The translations under genes and the position numbers were made by a program. Under the pieces are notes generated by a model, which was not told where the DNA came from, made no database searches, and saw only the letters and a list, made by a program, of their open reading frames with translations. 64,000 bases of DNA, from the NCBI GenBank assembly GCA_964035575.1, contig OZ037840.1, positions 1,674,001 to 1,738,000 of the forward strand. Reading direction: 5' to 3'. This document shows positions 37,883 through 47,453 of this stretch, in pieces (the stretch's first letter is position 1; every line of letters starts with the position of its first letter). This stretch comes from Rhynchopus sp. YZ270_cl-10 (lineage: Eukaryota > Euglenozoa > Diplonemea > Diplonemida > Diplonemidae).

Positions 37883-39454
37883 ATGCTGTCACGATGCCGC
37901 ACAGTGTGCACAGCGCTCCCAGCGTTGTTCCCTGTGCAGGTTGTTGGGTCGATGCCGCGGACGCAGTTTGTGCAGGATGTGGTTGAGGATATTAGTGCGT
38001 GCAGTGCGAGGGGGGAGGACGCCCCTGACGCTCTAGAGACAGCGTTGCAGGCAGGTGTCGCGTACGCGGTGGCTGTGCAGGAGCGTGCTGGGGTCGAAGT
38101 AGTGTCGGATGGTGAGCTGCGCCGTAAATCCTATCTCGGTGTTGTTGCCGAGCTTGCGCACGGCTTCTCAACAGGAACCCGCAACGGTGTCCACCACACC
38201 ATCATCCGCGACCCGCTCACCACCAAAAACCCCGGCTTCATCGTGCACGAAGTCACCTCCCTCAAGAAAATCACCTCCCGCCCCGTTCGCGTCGCTCTCC
38301 CAGCTCCAGGGCTTCTTGGGGAAAGGCTGTACGACCCAGAACTGTCTCGCGATGCATATCAAACGAGAGAGCAATTTGTGGAGGCGACGGTGCCGTTTTT
38401 GCGGAAGGAGTTAGAATTGCTGAAGGCAGCAGGGTGCAGCCAGGTGCAGATTGATGACCCGCATTTGTGTTTATTTGTCGATGAAGATGTGCGGCGCAAG
38501 CACCCAGACTGTGAAGGGGCGGCAGCATTTGCTGTGGCGATGATAAACAAGCTGGTTGACGGGCTTGCAGATGACAGCTTTCATATTGCGGTCCATCTTT
38601 GCCGCCGTGCTGGAGGCCGTGCACGGGGTGATGCAGCGCACGCAGGACCCTACCAGACAATCCTGACCCACCTCAACAACCTCCAAGTCAATGAGCTCGT
38701 CATGGAGTTTTCCTCTCCCGAAGCTGGAGCCGAGGCTGCCATCCTTCAGTCCCTTCGCGACGATTTCTCCATTGGTTACGGCTGCGTCGGGGTGACCCCT
38801 GGAGTCATCGATGCTACAGAAACCATCGTAGAGCGCGTAGAAAACGCATTGAAATTCATTTCCCCCGACCGTTTACGGTTGAATCCGGACTGTGGATTCG
38901 CCCCTGGGTCCACAGCGAAGGTTGACATGGATGAGGTTTTTATGAAGCTCTCGAATATGGCTGCCGCGGGGAAGGTGCTGCGGCAGAAATACTCCACAGA
39001 TCTGCATCGGAGAGAGGTCCCACCGAGGCCGAAGAGGCGGGTGTATTTGGACGGGATTTTTGATTTGTTTCATGTAGGCCATCTTCGTGCATTGCAGCAT
39101 GGGAAAACGTGTACGGGGGGTGACGTGCATCTTATCGCTGGCGTCGTTGGAGATGACATTGCAGAGCCTTACAAACGCCGTCCTGTGGTTAATGAAGACG
39201 ACAGGGCGGCGATTGTCGGGGCGCTCCCCTGTGTAGACGAGGTGGTAGTGCCTGCGCCGCTCGAGGTGACAGAGGCCTATCTCAAGGAGCACAGCATCGA
39301 CACAGTCATCCACGGCTTCGCAGATGAGGCGGACAAAGCGAAGTTCATGACACGCTGTGCGGTGCCTGTGGAGTTGGGGGTGTTCAAGGAGACGCCGTAC
39401 ACCTTTGGGGTCTCCACCTCGCAGCTGCTGAAGGGGGTCGCGAATAAGGTCTGA
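37883..39454 (+). CDS. MetE-like domain fused to a CTP:phosphocholine/ethanolamine-type cytidylyltransferase
   Basis: 523 residues from the first in-frame ATG (the upstream extension lacks one). The N-terminal part begins at VVGSMPRTQF and reads as the catalytic barrel of cobalamin-independent methionine synthase: SDGELRRKSY, then zinc ligands His and Cys in VHLC, Glu in LVMEFSSPEA and Cys in NPDCGFAPGS. From about residue 390, RRVYLDGIFDLFHVGHLRAL starts a cytidylyltransferase domain with the HxGH motif, DDIAEPYKRRPVVNEDDR and the C-terminal VSTSQLLKGV. Such enzymes make CDP-choline or CDP-ethanolamine in the Kennedy pathway. The N-terminus (MLSRCRTVCTALPALFP) could be a targeting peptide. 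The fusion is in one uninterrupted frame. The physiological link, possibly methyl-group supply, is inference. Confidence 0.85.
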   Translation: MLSRCRTVCTALPALFPVQVVGSMPRTQFVQDVVEDISACSARGEDAPDALETALQAGVAYAVAVQERAGVEVVSDGELRRKSYLGVVAELAHGFSTGTRNGVHHTIIRDPLTTKNPGFIVHEVTSLKKITSRPVRVALPAPGLLGERLYDPELSRDAYQTREQFVEATVPFLRKELELLKAAGCSQVQIDDPHLCLFVDEDVRRKHPDCEGAAAFAVAMINKLVDGLADDSFHIAVHLCRRAGGRARGDAAHAGPYQTILTHLNNLQVNELVMEFSSPEAGAEAAILQSLRDDFSIGYGCVGVTPGVIDATETIVERVENALKFISPDRLRLNPDCGFAPGSTAKVDMDEVFMKLSNMAAAGKVLRQKYSTDLHRREVPPRPKRRVYLDGIFDLFHVGHLRALQHGKTCTGGDVHLIAGVVGDDIAEPYKRRPVVNEDDRAAIVGALPCVDEVVVPAPLEVTEAYLKEHSIDTVIHGFADEADKAKFMTRCAVPVELGVFKETPYTFGVSTSQLLKGVANKV

Positions 39455-40086
39455 GAGGGAGAGAGATTTTTTTTTGGAAGCGAACAACAAACCGCCTCTA
39501 TTTTTTCCCGTTCCCGTTTATAGTCTTTTGAGGCAACAAGCAAAGAGTAACGAGCATTTTTGGAATGTTTGTGACTAACCAGAGCTGAGGTTCGACTTTT
39601 TGATTTTTTTTCCCCGGTCGTTAAAAAAAGGCTGGGGTAAAGAGCGGGATTCTCCGAGGATACCGACTCCGTTCTCTGACTGTACGGACCACTCATGTCC
39701 CTTTGCATGAGCTCGACTGATCTGTGTTTAGCACAGTTTTAACTACTTTTTGCTTTGTTTTTAATTGTTGTTGTTGTTTTTCCTCGGTTCTCTGTGTTGC
39801 TGTGTTTTTCGATGACAAAGCATATTTCGCCGTTTTTTTGACTTTTCCCTCGCTGTTCTGCCTTGCTTATCCCTCTGCATCTGCTGACACTCAATGGTGA
39901 GTGTCCTCATTAACTTCCCTCCCTCCACTTTTCCGCCTTCGTAACATTGCCTGCAAATGTTTTTAGTGCCTGCGTCCCAGAGGCGCTTGGACTATTAGCT
40001 TCACTTTTTTTATGCACTTTCTAAAAAGGAGAGCGGACGTTGAACGAATGAATGCATACAGAAGAAAGCTACACTATTCGAATCAT

Positions 40087-40172
40087 CCACCTCATTTTTA
40101 CCCGCGTATAGGCGCGTAAAGGCGCATATAGGTCCGTACAGGCTCCCTATACGCGGGGTAAAAATCAGGTGG
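40087..40172. repeat. Inverted repeat with 10-bp repeats in the loop
   Basis: Arms CCACCTCATTTTTACCC-GCGTATAGG (40087-40112) and CCCTATACGCGGGG-TAAAAATCAGGTGG (40145-40172) pair almost completely. The loop is made of four 10-bp units of the type TATAGGCGCG, TAAAGGCGCA, TATAGGTCCG, TACAGGCTCC. Confidence 0.8.
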
Positions 40173-40427
40173 ACCATGTTCCAAAAGCAAAAGAGAAAAA
40201 GGGCGTGGCGTGGATATATTCTGTTGCGACACGTGATTTTTCCAAGTTTTCAGAAAAAGAAAAAACACAACACCATTATTAGGAGCAATGTTTCGCTCGG
40301 AACTACATAATATTATTTGTTTATTTTCCACTCACAACACAACGTTTATAACACACACAATAGGACACATTTTATTAAACTTGTGGAAACCAGCGCAGCT
40401 GTTGCTCCGCGATAACGAATATGACAA

Positions 40428-40458
40428 GGTGACTAAGCACGAGAGGCTTAGGGTCATC
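40428..40458 (+). promoter_or_regulatory. ACGAGAG-loop hairpin
   Basis: GGTGAC-TAAGC, loop ACGAGAG, GCTTA-GG-GTCATC, then CTCATAAACTTTTC and a long T-rich tract. Best-paired member of the family (11 pairs including one G-T). Confidence 0.65.
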
Positions 40459-40735
40459 TCATAAACTTTTCTTTGTTTTGTTTTGTTTTTTTGTTACACT
40501 TTCTTTCACCCCTATGCATTTTGGCATACATTAACTTATACTTTACATTGTATTACTAAAAGAACCCCAAAACCCATTTTCCCCCTCAACATACTGACAT
40601 CTGTCTCAAAAACGCATACAAAATCTGCCTAGACGACGGCCCGTATTCTTTTCTTGCAAAGAAATATACAGACCTCCATTACTCAAATAGCCTCCTCACT
40701 CTGACAGATTTTTACCAAAAAATAAAAGCAACAAT

Positions 40736-42265
40736 ATGTCAACGTTCAATGAAATCTTTGCCGCTGAGGAGAAGAAGGGCAACATCAAGAAGCAGGCCAC
40801 TGTAGGCCGTACTCTGGCAGAGGAGAAGGCGAAGGAGCGTGGCCACACCGCGCCCGCCGAGAAGGTCCACCCGAGCGACGATGCTGACATCCGCAAAGCA
40901 AGAAAGGAACGCCGCAAGACCGCGAAGGAGGAGCTCCGTGAGAAGGCGGTTCGCGAGCGGAAGCTGGGTGACGAGAACAAACAGCGCCGTATTGCGAAAC
41001 AAAAGGTGTGGGAGGAGACTAGAAGAATCCAGAATGAAGAGCTAGCTGAGCAAAAGCGCCACGATGACGCGGTCGAAGGTGTCGTCGGCGGTCTGGCCAT
41101 CGTTCAAACCCTTGCCGCCAGTGGAGTCCCCGCCACCTTCCGTGGCATTACTGATGTCGAGCATCTTCATGAAAACCGCGTCAACATGCGTGGCAAGAAG
41201 CAGGCCAACGCTGAAAAGGTTTCCGAATGCATCGAAACCCTTGCCCTCGGTGTACAGAAGGGGCTCATCAGCCCCTATCAAATTGCAGTGCGCCTCTCCG
41301 CAGTACCGATGAACTTCCTGAACTGCTTTGACACCTTCCTTGACGAGAACCTGCCAGAGGAAGACAGCCTGCGCATCAAAAACTGGCTCACCTCCCAACG
41401 TTCACACGTCAGCACCGGAAAGGACACCTTCGTCGCAGCGCAGAAGTCCTTTGTTCCGGTCGACCCTGCAACGCTCTCCGCCGACGATGATGAAGATGAC
41501 GAAGAAGGTGAAGAGGCTGAGGAAGGTGAGGAGGGTGGTTCTGATGACGAAGCTGAGGTGGAGGGTGCGACTGACGAGAAGCAGGAGAAGCAGGAGGAGC
41601 GGACTGAGAAGAAGGTTGCCAAGCGGAAGAAGGGTGACGAGACCAAGCAGGCGCGCCAAGCAGCTTGGGAGGCTACGAATAAAGTCAACAAGGCAGAGCA
41701 AGCTGAAGCAAAGCGCCACGAAGACGCAGTCGAAGGTGTCGTGGGCGCTCTGGCCATCCTTCAAACCCTTGCCGCCAGTGGAGTCCCCGCCACCTTCCGT
41801 GGCGTGACTGATGTAGAGTATCTTCATGAAAACCGCATCAACATGCGTGGCAAAAAGCAAGCCCACGCTGAACAGGTCTGCGACGGCATCGAAACCCTTG
41901 CCCTCCGTGTCCAGAAGGGCGTCATCAGCCCCTATCAAATTGCGGCACGTCTCTCTGCAGTGCCGATGAACTTCCTGAACTCATTCGACGCCTTCCTCGA
42001 CGAGAACCTGCCAGCGGAAGAAAGCAAGCGCATCAAAAACTGGCTCACCTCCCAACGCTCGCACATCGGCACCGGAAAGGACGCCTTCCTCACCGCGCAG
42101 AAATCCTTTGTTCCGGTCGACCCCGCCACGCTCCCATCCGAGGATGATGGAGAAGGTGAAGAGGCTGAGGAAGGTGAGGAGGGTGGTTCTGATGACGATG
42201 TGATGGGTGATGACGACGAGGCCAGCAGCGAGGAGCCCCCAGCAAAGAAGAGGAGGCTGAAGTAA
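40736..42265 (+). CDS. Internally duplicated charged protein, probably nuclear
   Basis: 509 residues. A lysine/glutamate-rich N-terminus (about 1-115) is followed by two copies of a roughly 150-residue module (about 116-250 and 340-480), each running from (R)HxDAVEGVVG through LAASGVPATFRG, NMRGKKQA, LSAVPMNFLN, LTSQRSH and FVPVDPATL. They are separated by an acidic Asp/Glu tract and a second basic helix. The C-terminus is acidic, then ends PPAKKRRLK, a classic nuclear-localisation sequence. The DNA of the modules is also highly similar, so the duplication is recent or kept by conversion. I do not recognise the family. Acidic tracts and basic helices suggest chromatin or ribosome-assembly work, but no function is assigned. 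Confidence 0.75.
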   Translation: MSTFNEIFAAEEKKGNIKKQATVGRTLAEEKAKERGHTAPAEKVHPSDDADIRKARKERRKTAKEELREKAVRERKLGDENKQRRIAKQKVWEETRRIQNEELAEQKRHDDAVEGVVGGLAIVQTLAASGVPATFRGITDVEHLHENRVNMRGKKQANAEKVSECIETLALGVQKGLISPYQIAVRLSAVPMNFLNCFDTFLDENLPEEDSLRIKNWLTSQRSHVSTGKDTFVAAQKSFVPVDPATLSADDDEDDEEGEEAEEGEEGGSDDEAEVEGATDEKQEKQEERTEKKVAKRKKGDETKQARQAAWEATNKVNKAEQAEAKRHEDAVEGVVGALAILQTLAASGVPATFRGVTDVEYLHENRINMRGKKQAHAEQVCDGIETLALRVQKGVISPYQIAARLSAVPMNFLNSFDAFLDENLPAEESKRIKNWLTSQRSHIGTGKDAFLTAQKSFVPVDPATLPSEDDGEGEEAEEGEEGGSDDDVMGDDDEASSEEPPAKKRRLK

Positions 42266-42563
42266 AAAGGGATGGGGGGGAAAGAGTCGACATAAGATTT
42301 GAAAAAAGGAGGGGAAAAGGGGGTGTTTTGGTTTTGGTTTTTTTCTTCTTTTTTTGTTTGAAAAAAGAAAAGATGTGTTTTTTTGTAAGGTAGCGTCTAG
42401 TGGAACATTACCTAGGATATGTGTGTGTGCGCGCAAAAAAAAAAAGTGAAGGCAGGAGGGTAAAATAATGGAATTGAATTTAAAATTCAAAACGATTTCC
42501 TCTTTTTTGCGAAGAAGTAAAAATGGGTTTCGTTTATTCTATGTTAAACATTTTCCATTAAAT

Positions 42564-42762
42564 GTTAACCGCGAAATGGATTGTAGGACTAGACTGCATG
42601 GTTGGGTGTCCACCCCCGGTACACCCGGTCATTTGTACCAAAGGTACACTGTGGCTTTTGTGTTTCAACTACTCTTTTTGGATCACGATACAATAGGAAA
42701 TAGAAACGACGAGGGTGCGTGGCCCTTGTATTGTACACTGTACGAGAGGATCTGTATTTCAA
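42564..42762 (+). repeat. GTACC-hairpin dispersed element (long form, with second tail)
   Basis: Near-identical to 13961-14125 over about 160 bp (same hairpin TGTACCAAAGGTACA and same 3' extension to GGGTGCGTGGCCC), followed by an additional tail TGTACACTGT-ACGAGAG-GATCTGTATTTCAA and a pyrimidine tract ending GCTTAG near 42789. Confidence 0.8.
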
Positions 42763-43006
42763 AGTTTCATGAGTTTTTCTTTCGCTTAGGGAAGGGGGGA
42801 TCAGTGTTATCAATTTTTTTTTGTTTTTTTTTGGGGTGCTTTTTTCATGGATGGGGCCATCTGTTTTGTAAAGGTGGACGAATGTTCATACTTAGCCTTA
42901 CAGTCTTGATCTGCCATCTGGGGGAGGGGGGTTTGCGGGCGTTATCCTATCACCGATCACTTTGAACAAAAAAAAATAGAACTTTTTTTTTTTGCATCCT
43001 GCACAC

Positions 43007-43615
43007 CAGGCCCTTAGGGTGGTCGGGGGGGTAGCCGCCAACTGCTGGTCCAAACCCGGTTTGCTGGTCAATGCAAAAAACAGGTGAAAATCACACAGTG
43101 GTAAAAAAAGACTCCCTGCCAATGCAGGGAGGTGACGCGCTTTCTCCCCTCTGATGCACAAAATCGTGAAAGGCGGATGGGAGAGGGTGAACCACAAGCC
43201 GTAGTGGGTGTCAGCCTTCTTATCAGTAACCTCAGTACACCTATAAAAGAAGCGGCGGTCATGGTACGCAACATTTCAAAAAAATTCCCTCAAAATGGCA
43301 CATTTTTACTGCCAAACTATGTCATGGGAAGGGTGGATTGGCAAGAATGCGCCGCAGGCGCACGGTACGCTACTTTTTTTATTTCGCCATGCTGCATGCT
43401 TCCTTTTCCTTCGGCGTTTGACCAAGTGAGTCGCGTTCTGGTCTCCCACGGTGTACCCTTGAGCCCCCAGGGTCTCTGCATCCGTGACACACCCGACTCT
43501 TGTGGCGGGATTCTCAAAAAAAAATCTATTGTTTTTATTTTATTTTTTACCCGGACCAGCAATACCTAGGGTTGCTGGTCCGCTGACCAGCAAAAAGTAC
43601 CACCCTAAGGGCCTG
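43007..43615. mobile_element. hAT-like MITE
   Basis: 609 bp with perfect 17-bp terminal inverted repeats, CAGGCCCTTAGGGTGGT at 43007-43023 and its complement at 43599-43615, and a perfect 8-bp target-site duplication, CTGCACAC, at 42999-43006 and 43616-43623. Subterminal GCTGGTCC / TTGCTGGTC motifs occur several times near both ends, as expected for transposase binding. CAGG-type ends plus 8-bp duplications are hallmarks of hAT elements. No transposase gene is present. Confidence 0.9.
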
Positions 43616-43805
43616 CTGCACACCTCCTTCCTGCAAATCTCAACCCACTACAGAAATTTATGATTTTCACTCCCCCCCCCCCTAGGTGCAACTAACAAAC
43701 TCTCCCCCTGTTTCGTTTCCCGTTTTTTCTGTGTGAAGATAGCTGTTGGCACCGTTCATTTTTCCCGCTTTTTGAAAACCCGCTCTTCACCAAAAATTTT
43801 TCAAA

Positions 43806-45584
43806 ATGCGATGGCTGGACGCAGCGCTGTCATTAGATGGGACGCTTGGGAAAAAGGGGTACCAACGGAGACGTATGTTCTTTTATTTTATGTTGTGCGC
43901 CGGCCTGTTCAACATTGTTTATGTGCTGATCCGCTTGGAGGAGCTGTCGACACAGCTCTTCCGCTTCTCGACGTCGGGGTTCTTTGCTATTGTTACCGTT
44001 GTCGGGATGGCTGTGATTTTCTGCCGTGTGTATCTCACGACTGCCGTCATTGTGGGCTGCGCATACCCGATGTACGCCGTCATCCTGTTTTGGGACCTTA
44101 ATGGGCGATCGCTGGCGTTCCCGCAGTGGCCGATGCTGGTCCTGATGATTGACTTTATGTTGGTCATGCAGGTTCCGCAACGGTACACAATAGCGTTGGT
44201 GTGCTTTACAGTGCTCTGGTTGTTGTTTGTCTCGTTGGAGGAGACGTTCCGGTTTGGGTTGTTAGACCTTTCGGTGTTGCGCCCGCAGGAAGGGACCTAC
44301 GGACGCAGGGAGTACTACCGGCAGCGGACCGACTGTGAGGTGCTCCCCTGCGCGGTGCCGTTCCCTCCTTCAGGGTTCATCCCGGCCCTCGCCGTCTTTC
44401 TGATCGATTTTCTTGCAACACGAGGCTTCGCACGCCAGGTCCTCGAAGAGCAAGCATCAATGGAGCGGACGATCAACGTTGTGCAGGAGATCGCCTCCCT
44501 CCTTGCGGGGTACGACGTGGAGAAGGTGGCGGAGTTGTTGGAGAAGCACGGTGGGGATCTTCCTCATGGGATGACCGTCGCGCTACGCACGTTAGAGGAC
44601 AACCTGAGGATGTACAAGGCGTACCTCCCGAAGACGTGTCTGCCGTTTGCCGAGGACGATGCCGACGCAGAGTTGCTTGCGTTTGACGTGACGTCAGAGT
44701 CCTATGATACGGGGTCCGTTGTGTCGCTGAAGGCCAGATCCACTGCGCCGTTGTGCCTATCTCTGGCGCACATCACCTTGCTTGTGGTCAACGTGAAGGA
44801 TACGTTCCATCTCCTCGAGGACTGTCCCCGCTTCTCCGACCTCTTCACGACCCTCCTGCAACGCACCCTGCAAGCTACCGAATCCCGCCGTGGCATGGTC
44901 GACGTCTTTATAGGGGACAGAATTCATTGCTCATTCAACGCCTCAAAACGCTGTGCCAACCATGCCACATCAGCCCTGCATGCTGCGACAGCGCTTCTCC
45001 ACACCTCCAGCGCACCACACATCAACATGGGAGTCGCAACTGGCGATGCAATGCGAGGTGACATGGGGTGTGAGGTGATGCGCCGCTTCAGCATGGTGGG
45101 TACGTTAGTACGCGATGTGGGTGCGCTGGAGCGGGCTGGACGGACCTTAGGATGCGATGTGCTGTGCAACAGAATCTGCTTTAGCGATGCGGAGTGCGAA
45201 CACCAGCTGCGTCTGATCCCACGCAAGGTTGACGTGACGGACGATGCGTCTGAGATAGTAGCAGAGCTGGTGATCCCCGAAGAGTCTTCACCCCGTGCAT
45301 TAGGTGGCAACTACGAATGGATGTACACCATTGGCGAAAAGCATCTCTGGGAGGACTACAACACCACAGTACGCCGATACCTCAGAGGTGAGGCCACAGC
45401 AGACGACGTAGAGGCTGCGGGGAACAGCACCGTGTCGCAACACACGGTATGCACCTCACTGCGTATGGTAACACCGCGAAGTCCCTCCACCTTCGTGGAA
45501 GAAATAGATAAGACACAATCCTCCGGTGCCCGCATCAACAACACGCCTTCCAGCGGTAAAGACGTAGACAATGGGGAAGAGTAA
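43806..45584 (+). CDS. Six-TM protein with degenerate class III cyclase domain
   Basis: 592 residues, start MRWLDAALSLDGTLGKKG. Six hydrophobic segments, linker ERTINVVQEIASLLAGYDVE, cyclase-homology domain with VNVKDT, VFIGDRIHCSF, GVATGDAMRGDMG and VGTLVRDVGALER, then the tail YEWMYTIGEKHLWEDYNTTV and a Ser/Asn-rich end. The catalytic Asp of FTDI and the Asn/Arg pair are missing as in the rest of the family. Codon use differs visibly from its relatives (more C/G-ending choices, for example CTCGAGGAC and ACGACCCTCCTG), suggesting an older split. Confidence 0.82.
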   Translation: MRWLDAALSLDGTLGKKGYQRRRMFFYFMLCAGLFNIVYVLIRLEELSTQLFRFSTSGFFAIVTVVGMAVIFCRVYLTTAVIVGCAYPMYAVILFWDLNGRSLAFPQWPMLVLMIDFMLVMQVPQRYTIALVCFTVLWLLFVSLEETFRFGLLDLSVLRPQEGTYGRREYYRQRTDCEVLPCAVPFPPSGFIPALAVFLIDFLATRGFARQVLEEQASMERTINVVQEIASLLAGYDVEKVAELLEKHGGDLPHGMTVALRTLEDNLRMYKAYLPKTCLPFAEDDADAELLAFDVTSESYDTGSVVSLKARSTAPLCLSLAHITLLVVNVKDTFHLLEDCPRFSDLFTTLLQRTLQATESRRGMVDVFIGDRIHCSFNASKRCANHATSALHAATALLHTSSAPHINMGVATGDAMRGDMGCEVMRRFSMVGTLVRDVGALERAGRTLGCDVLCNRICFSDAECEHQLRLIPRKVDVTDDASEIVAELVIPEESSPRALGGNYEWMYTIGEKHLWEDYNTTVRRYLRGEATADDVEAAGNSTVSQHTVCTSLRMVTPRSPSTFVEEIDKTQSSGARINNTPSSGKDVDNGEE

Positions 45585-45622
45585 AGAAGTTTTCAAAAGG
45601 GTTTTTACGTTGGTCTGCTTCA

Positions 45623-45730
45623 AAAAAATGGATGTATGACTTTGCGTGGTTGGGTGTCCACCCTCTGGTGCACCGAGTCATGTTTTCGGTTACGAGGTAC
45701 ACTGTATAGGGGGGCTTAGTAGTTTCAGGT
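45623..45730 (+). repeat. GTACC-hairpin dispersed element (diverged)
   Basis: AAAATGGATGTATGACTTTG, TGGTTGGGTGTCCACC, TTACGAGGTACACTGTATAG, GGGGGGCTTAGTAGTTTCAG. It begins 39 bp after the preceding stop codon. Confidence 0.65.
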
Positions 45731-46231
45731 CAAAAATAATAAAACCTACATTCTAGGAGACGAGCTTTTCTACCGACGTGATTTTCATTGTGTGTACGCA
45801 TTCCCAAAAAAAGCGACTTTGTGTACAGAACCCGTCCTCGGACAGGTGATTGTCGAAACTACAAAAAAGTTTTTCTTAGTTTAGTGTTCGCGGCCCTTTT
45901 CTAAGTGGTCCCGCCCTCCCCCCGGTTATTGCTTTTATGGGGGGGGGCATCAAGATGCTCCTTGGCTTTTTTGTCGTCTCAGAATGTTTCATAACGATAT
46001 TTTGTTTCAGAAAACACCGTAGGACATTTGTGTAAAGTGGTAGAGTATATTTGACAGTTTTTACTCGTGTGGGAACAGCTTTTACAAGCACCCACCGATT
46101 GCTTTTTTTTTCCCCACTTCTTTTTAATTGTTAACTGCTATCTCACTATATCGAGTGAAAGCATGGTGGACTCAGCAAAGGTCCAGCGAGCTAAAAATAT
46201 ATTTTTCAAGAAACTTCGTCTCCTTTTATTT

Positions 46232-47091
46232 TCAAAAATGTGACTGACCCGATCGGGAGGGGTTTTTGTTTTTAAAAGCAAGATTCCCAGAGAAGGGAAT
46301 CCTCAGCACCTGAGCCTGCGCATCCCGCCACAGTGCGGATACCTCGCCTTTCTCCCACCGCTCCAAGTCTTCGATATGCGCTTCTCCCGCATGCGTTTCT
46401 TCTTCGTCTTGCCACTTCGGCGAGTGCGGAGGAGCGTTTTCCACAGCATACTGAACCGGTTCCACGCGGATCGATCCTCAGCGTTGGCTGCGATGTCCTG
46501 ATAGTACCATCTGGTGGGAGCAGCCAAATAAATCTCCCGATGCCTTTTTGCGCTCCGTCTTCCTCTAGGCCCACGTTTCCCTCATCAATCTCAGCTTCTC
46601 CTCCCTTCCAATGGTGCTTGCGTATCTTGCAAGGTTCCAGCTTTGCGCACCATGGATTGTCCACGACCCGAAGAAGTTCGTTGTTGTGTAGTTGAGGGCA
46701 AAGGGGATTGAGACGCTCTGTGGAGGTGATTTTTTTACCTCATGGCAAAGTCTCGAATGTTAGAGGAGCCTTGCTCCGTCAGTATCCTTCCCATCTGGAG
46801 TCCCCTCCTTTTCCACGACAGAACAAAGCAAGGTACTGCTTCGTTCAACGTCCTGTCCGCACGCACATCCTCTTTCTTGTACGAGAGCAGATCGAACCAC
46901 GTCTGTCCTCTGGCAAGTTTCAGAGCGATGGCCGACGCGTCGACCTTCCACATCTCCGTCAAATTGTCATTCTTCATGTGGTTCTGATCTGCCGCGTTCT
47001 TCTTCCCCGCGTGGCGAGTGCCTTCAATATGGTCACACACATCTTTCACCTGGGCTTTTGGTGTCCATGCGTGGCAACATAGTACACACAA
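46232..47091 (-). mobile_element. Possible decayed retroelement-like coding remnant
   Basis: The only minus-strand stretch with protein-like wording: near the 47.09 kb end a CxxC ... H ... H finger (CVLC, DHIEGTRH) and, toward 46.3-46.6 kb, a basic segment RGPRGRR followed by PTRWYYQDIAANAEDRSAWN. The latter recalls the C-terminal tail of LINE-type reverse transcriptase polyproteins. It is fragmentary and looks broken. The family is uncertain; it could also be a diverged host gene. Confidence 0.25.
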
Positions 47092-47453
47092 TGATCTCTT
47101 GGTCGGGTGCCCAGCTCGCCTCGATTACCCGTCTGTTTTTTTATTTCCTTGGGCATTGAGGAAACCTTGGTACGTGATGGCATGATTTATGTTTCTACGG
47201 AATCTACCTTTCTTTTTATGTTTGGCATCCACCCGGGTGCACCGGTCCTGTGCAGCACACCCCACGGTACCTGCACCATAAACAGATATTCCATGATCCG
47301 GGTCTGCAGGAAATGCAAAGGGACGACATCCTCCCTTCACACCACTAACACAGCAATCTGCCTCCCACCACGCACATTATGGCATCAGCCCACCTACAGG
47401 AAGTGCAACCCCTTCTCTCTCATATCCCTATCCCTTACCCATTCCCTTGAAGT

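Larger units (their letters stand above)
39455..40735. other. Intergenic with cruciform and ACGAGAG hairpin
   Basis: No gene. Holds the 86-bp inverted repeat at 40087-40172 and the hairpin at 40428-40458, followed by a TTTTG-repeat tract. Confidence 0.5.
42266..43805. other. Intergenic with dispersed element and hAT-like MITE
   Basis: No gene. Holds the long-form GTACC-hairpin element at 42564-42762 and the MITE at 43007-43615. Confidence 0.5.
45585..47453. other. Intergenic with dispersed element and possible minus-strand element remnant
   Basis: Contains the GTACC-hairpin element at 45623-45730 and the remnant at 46232-47091. No + strand gene was found. Confidence 0.45.
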
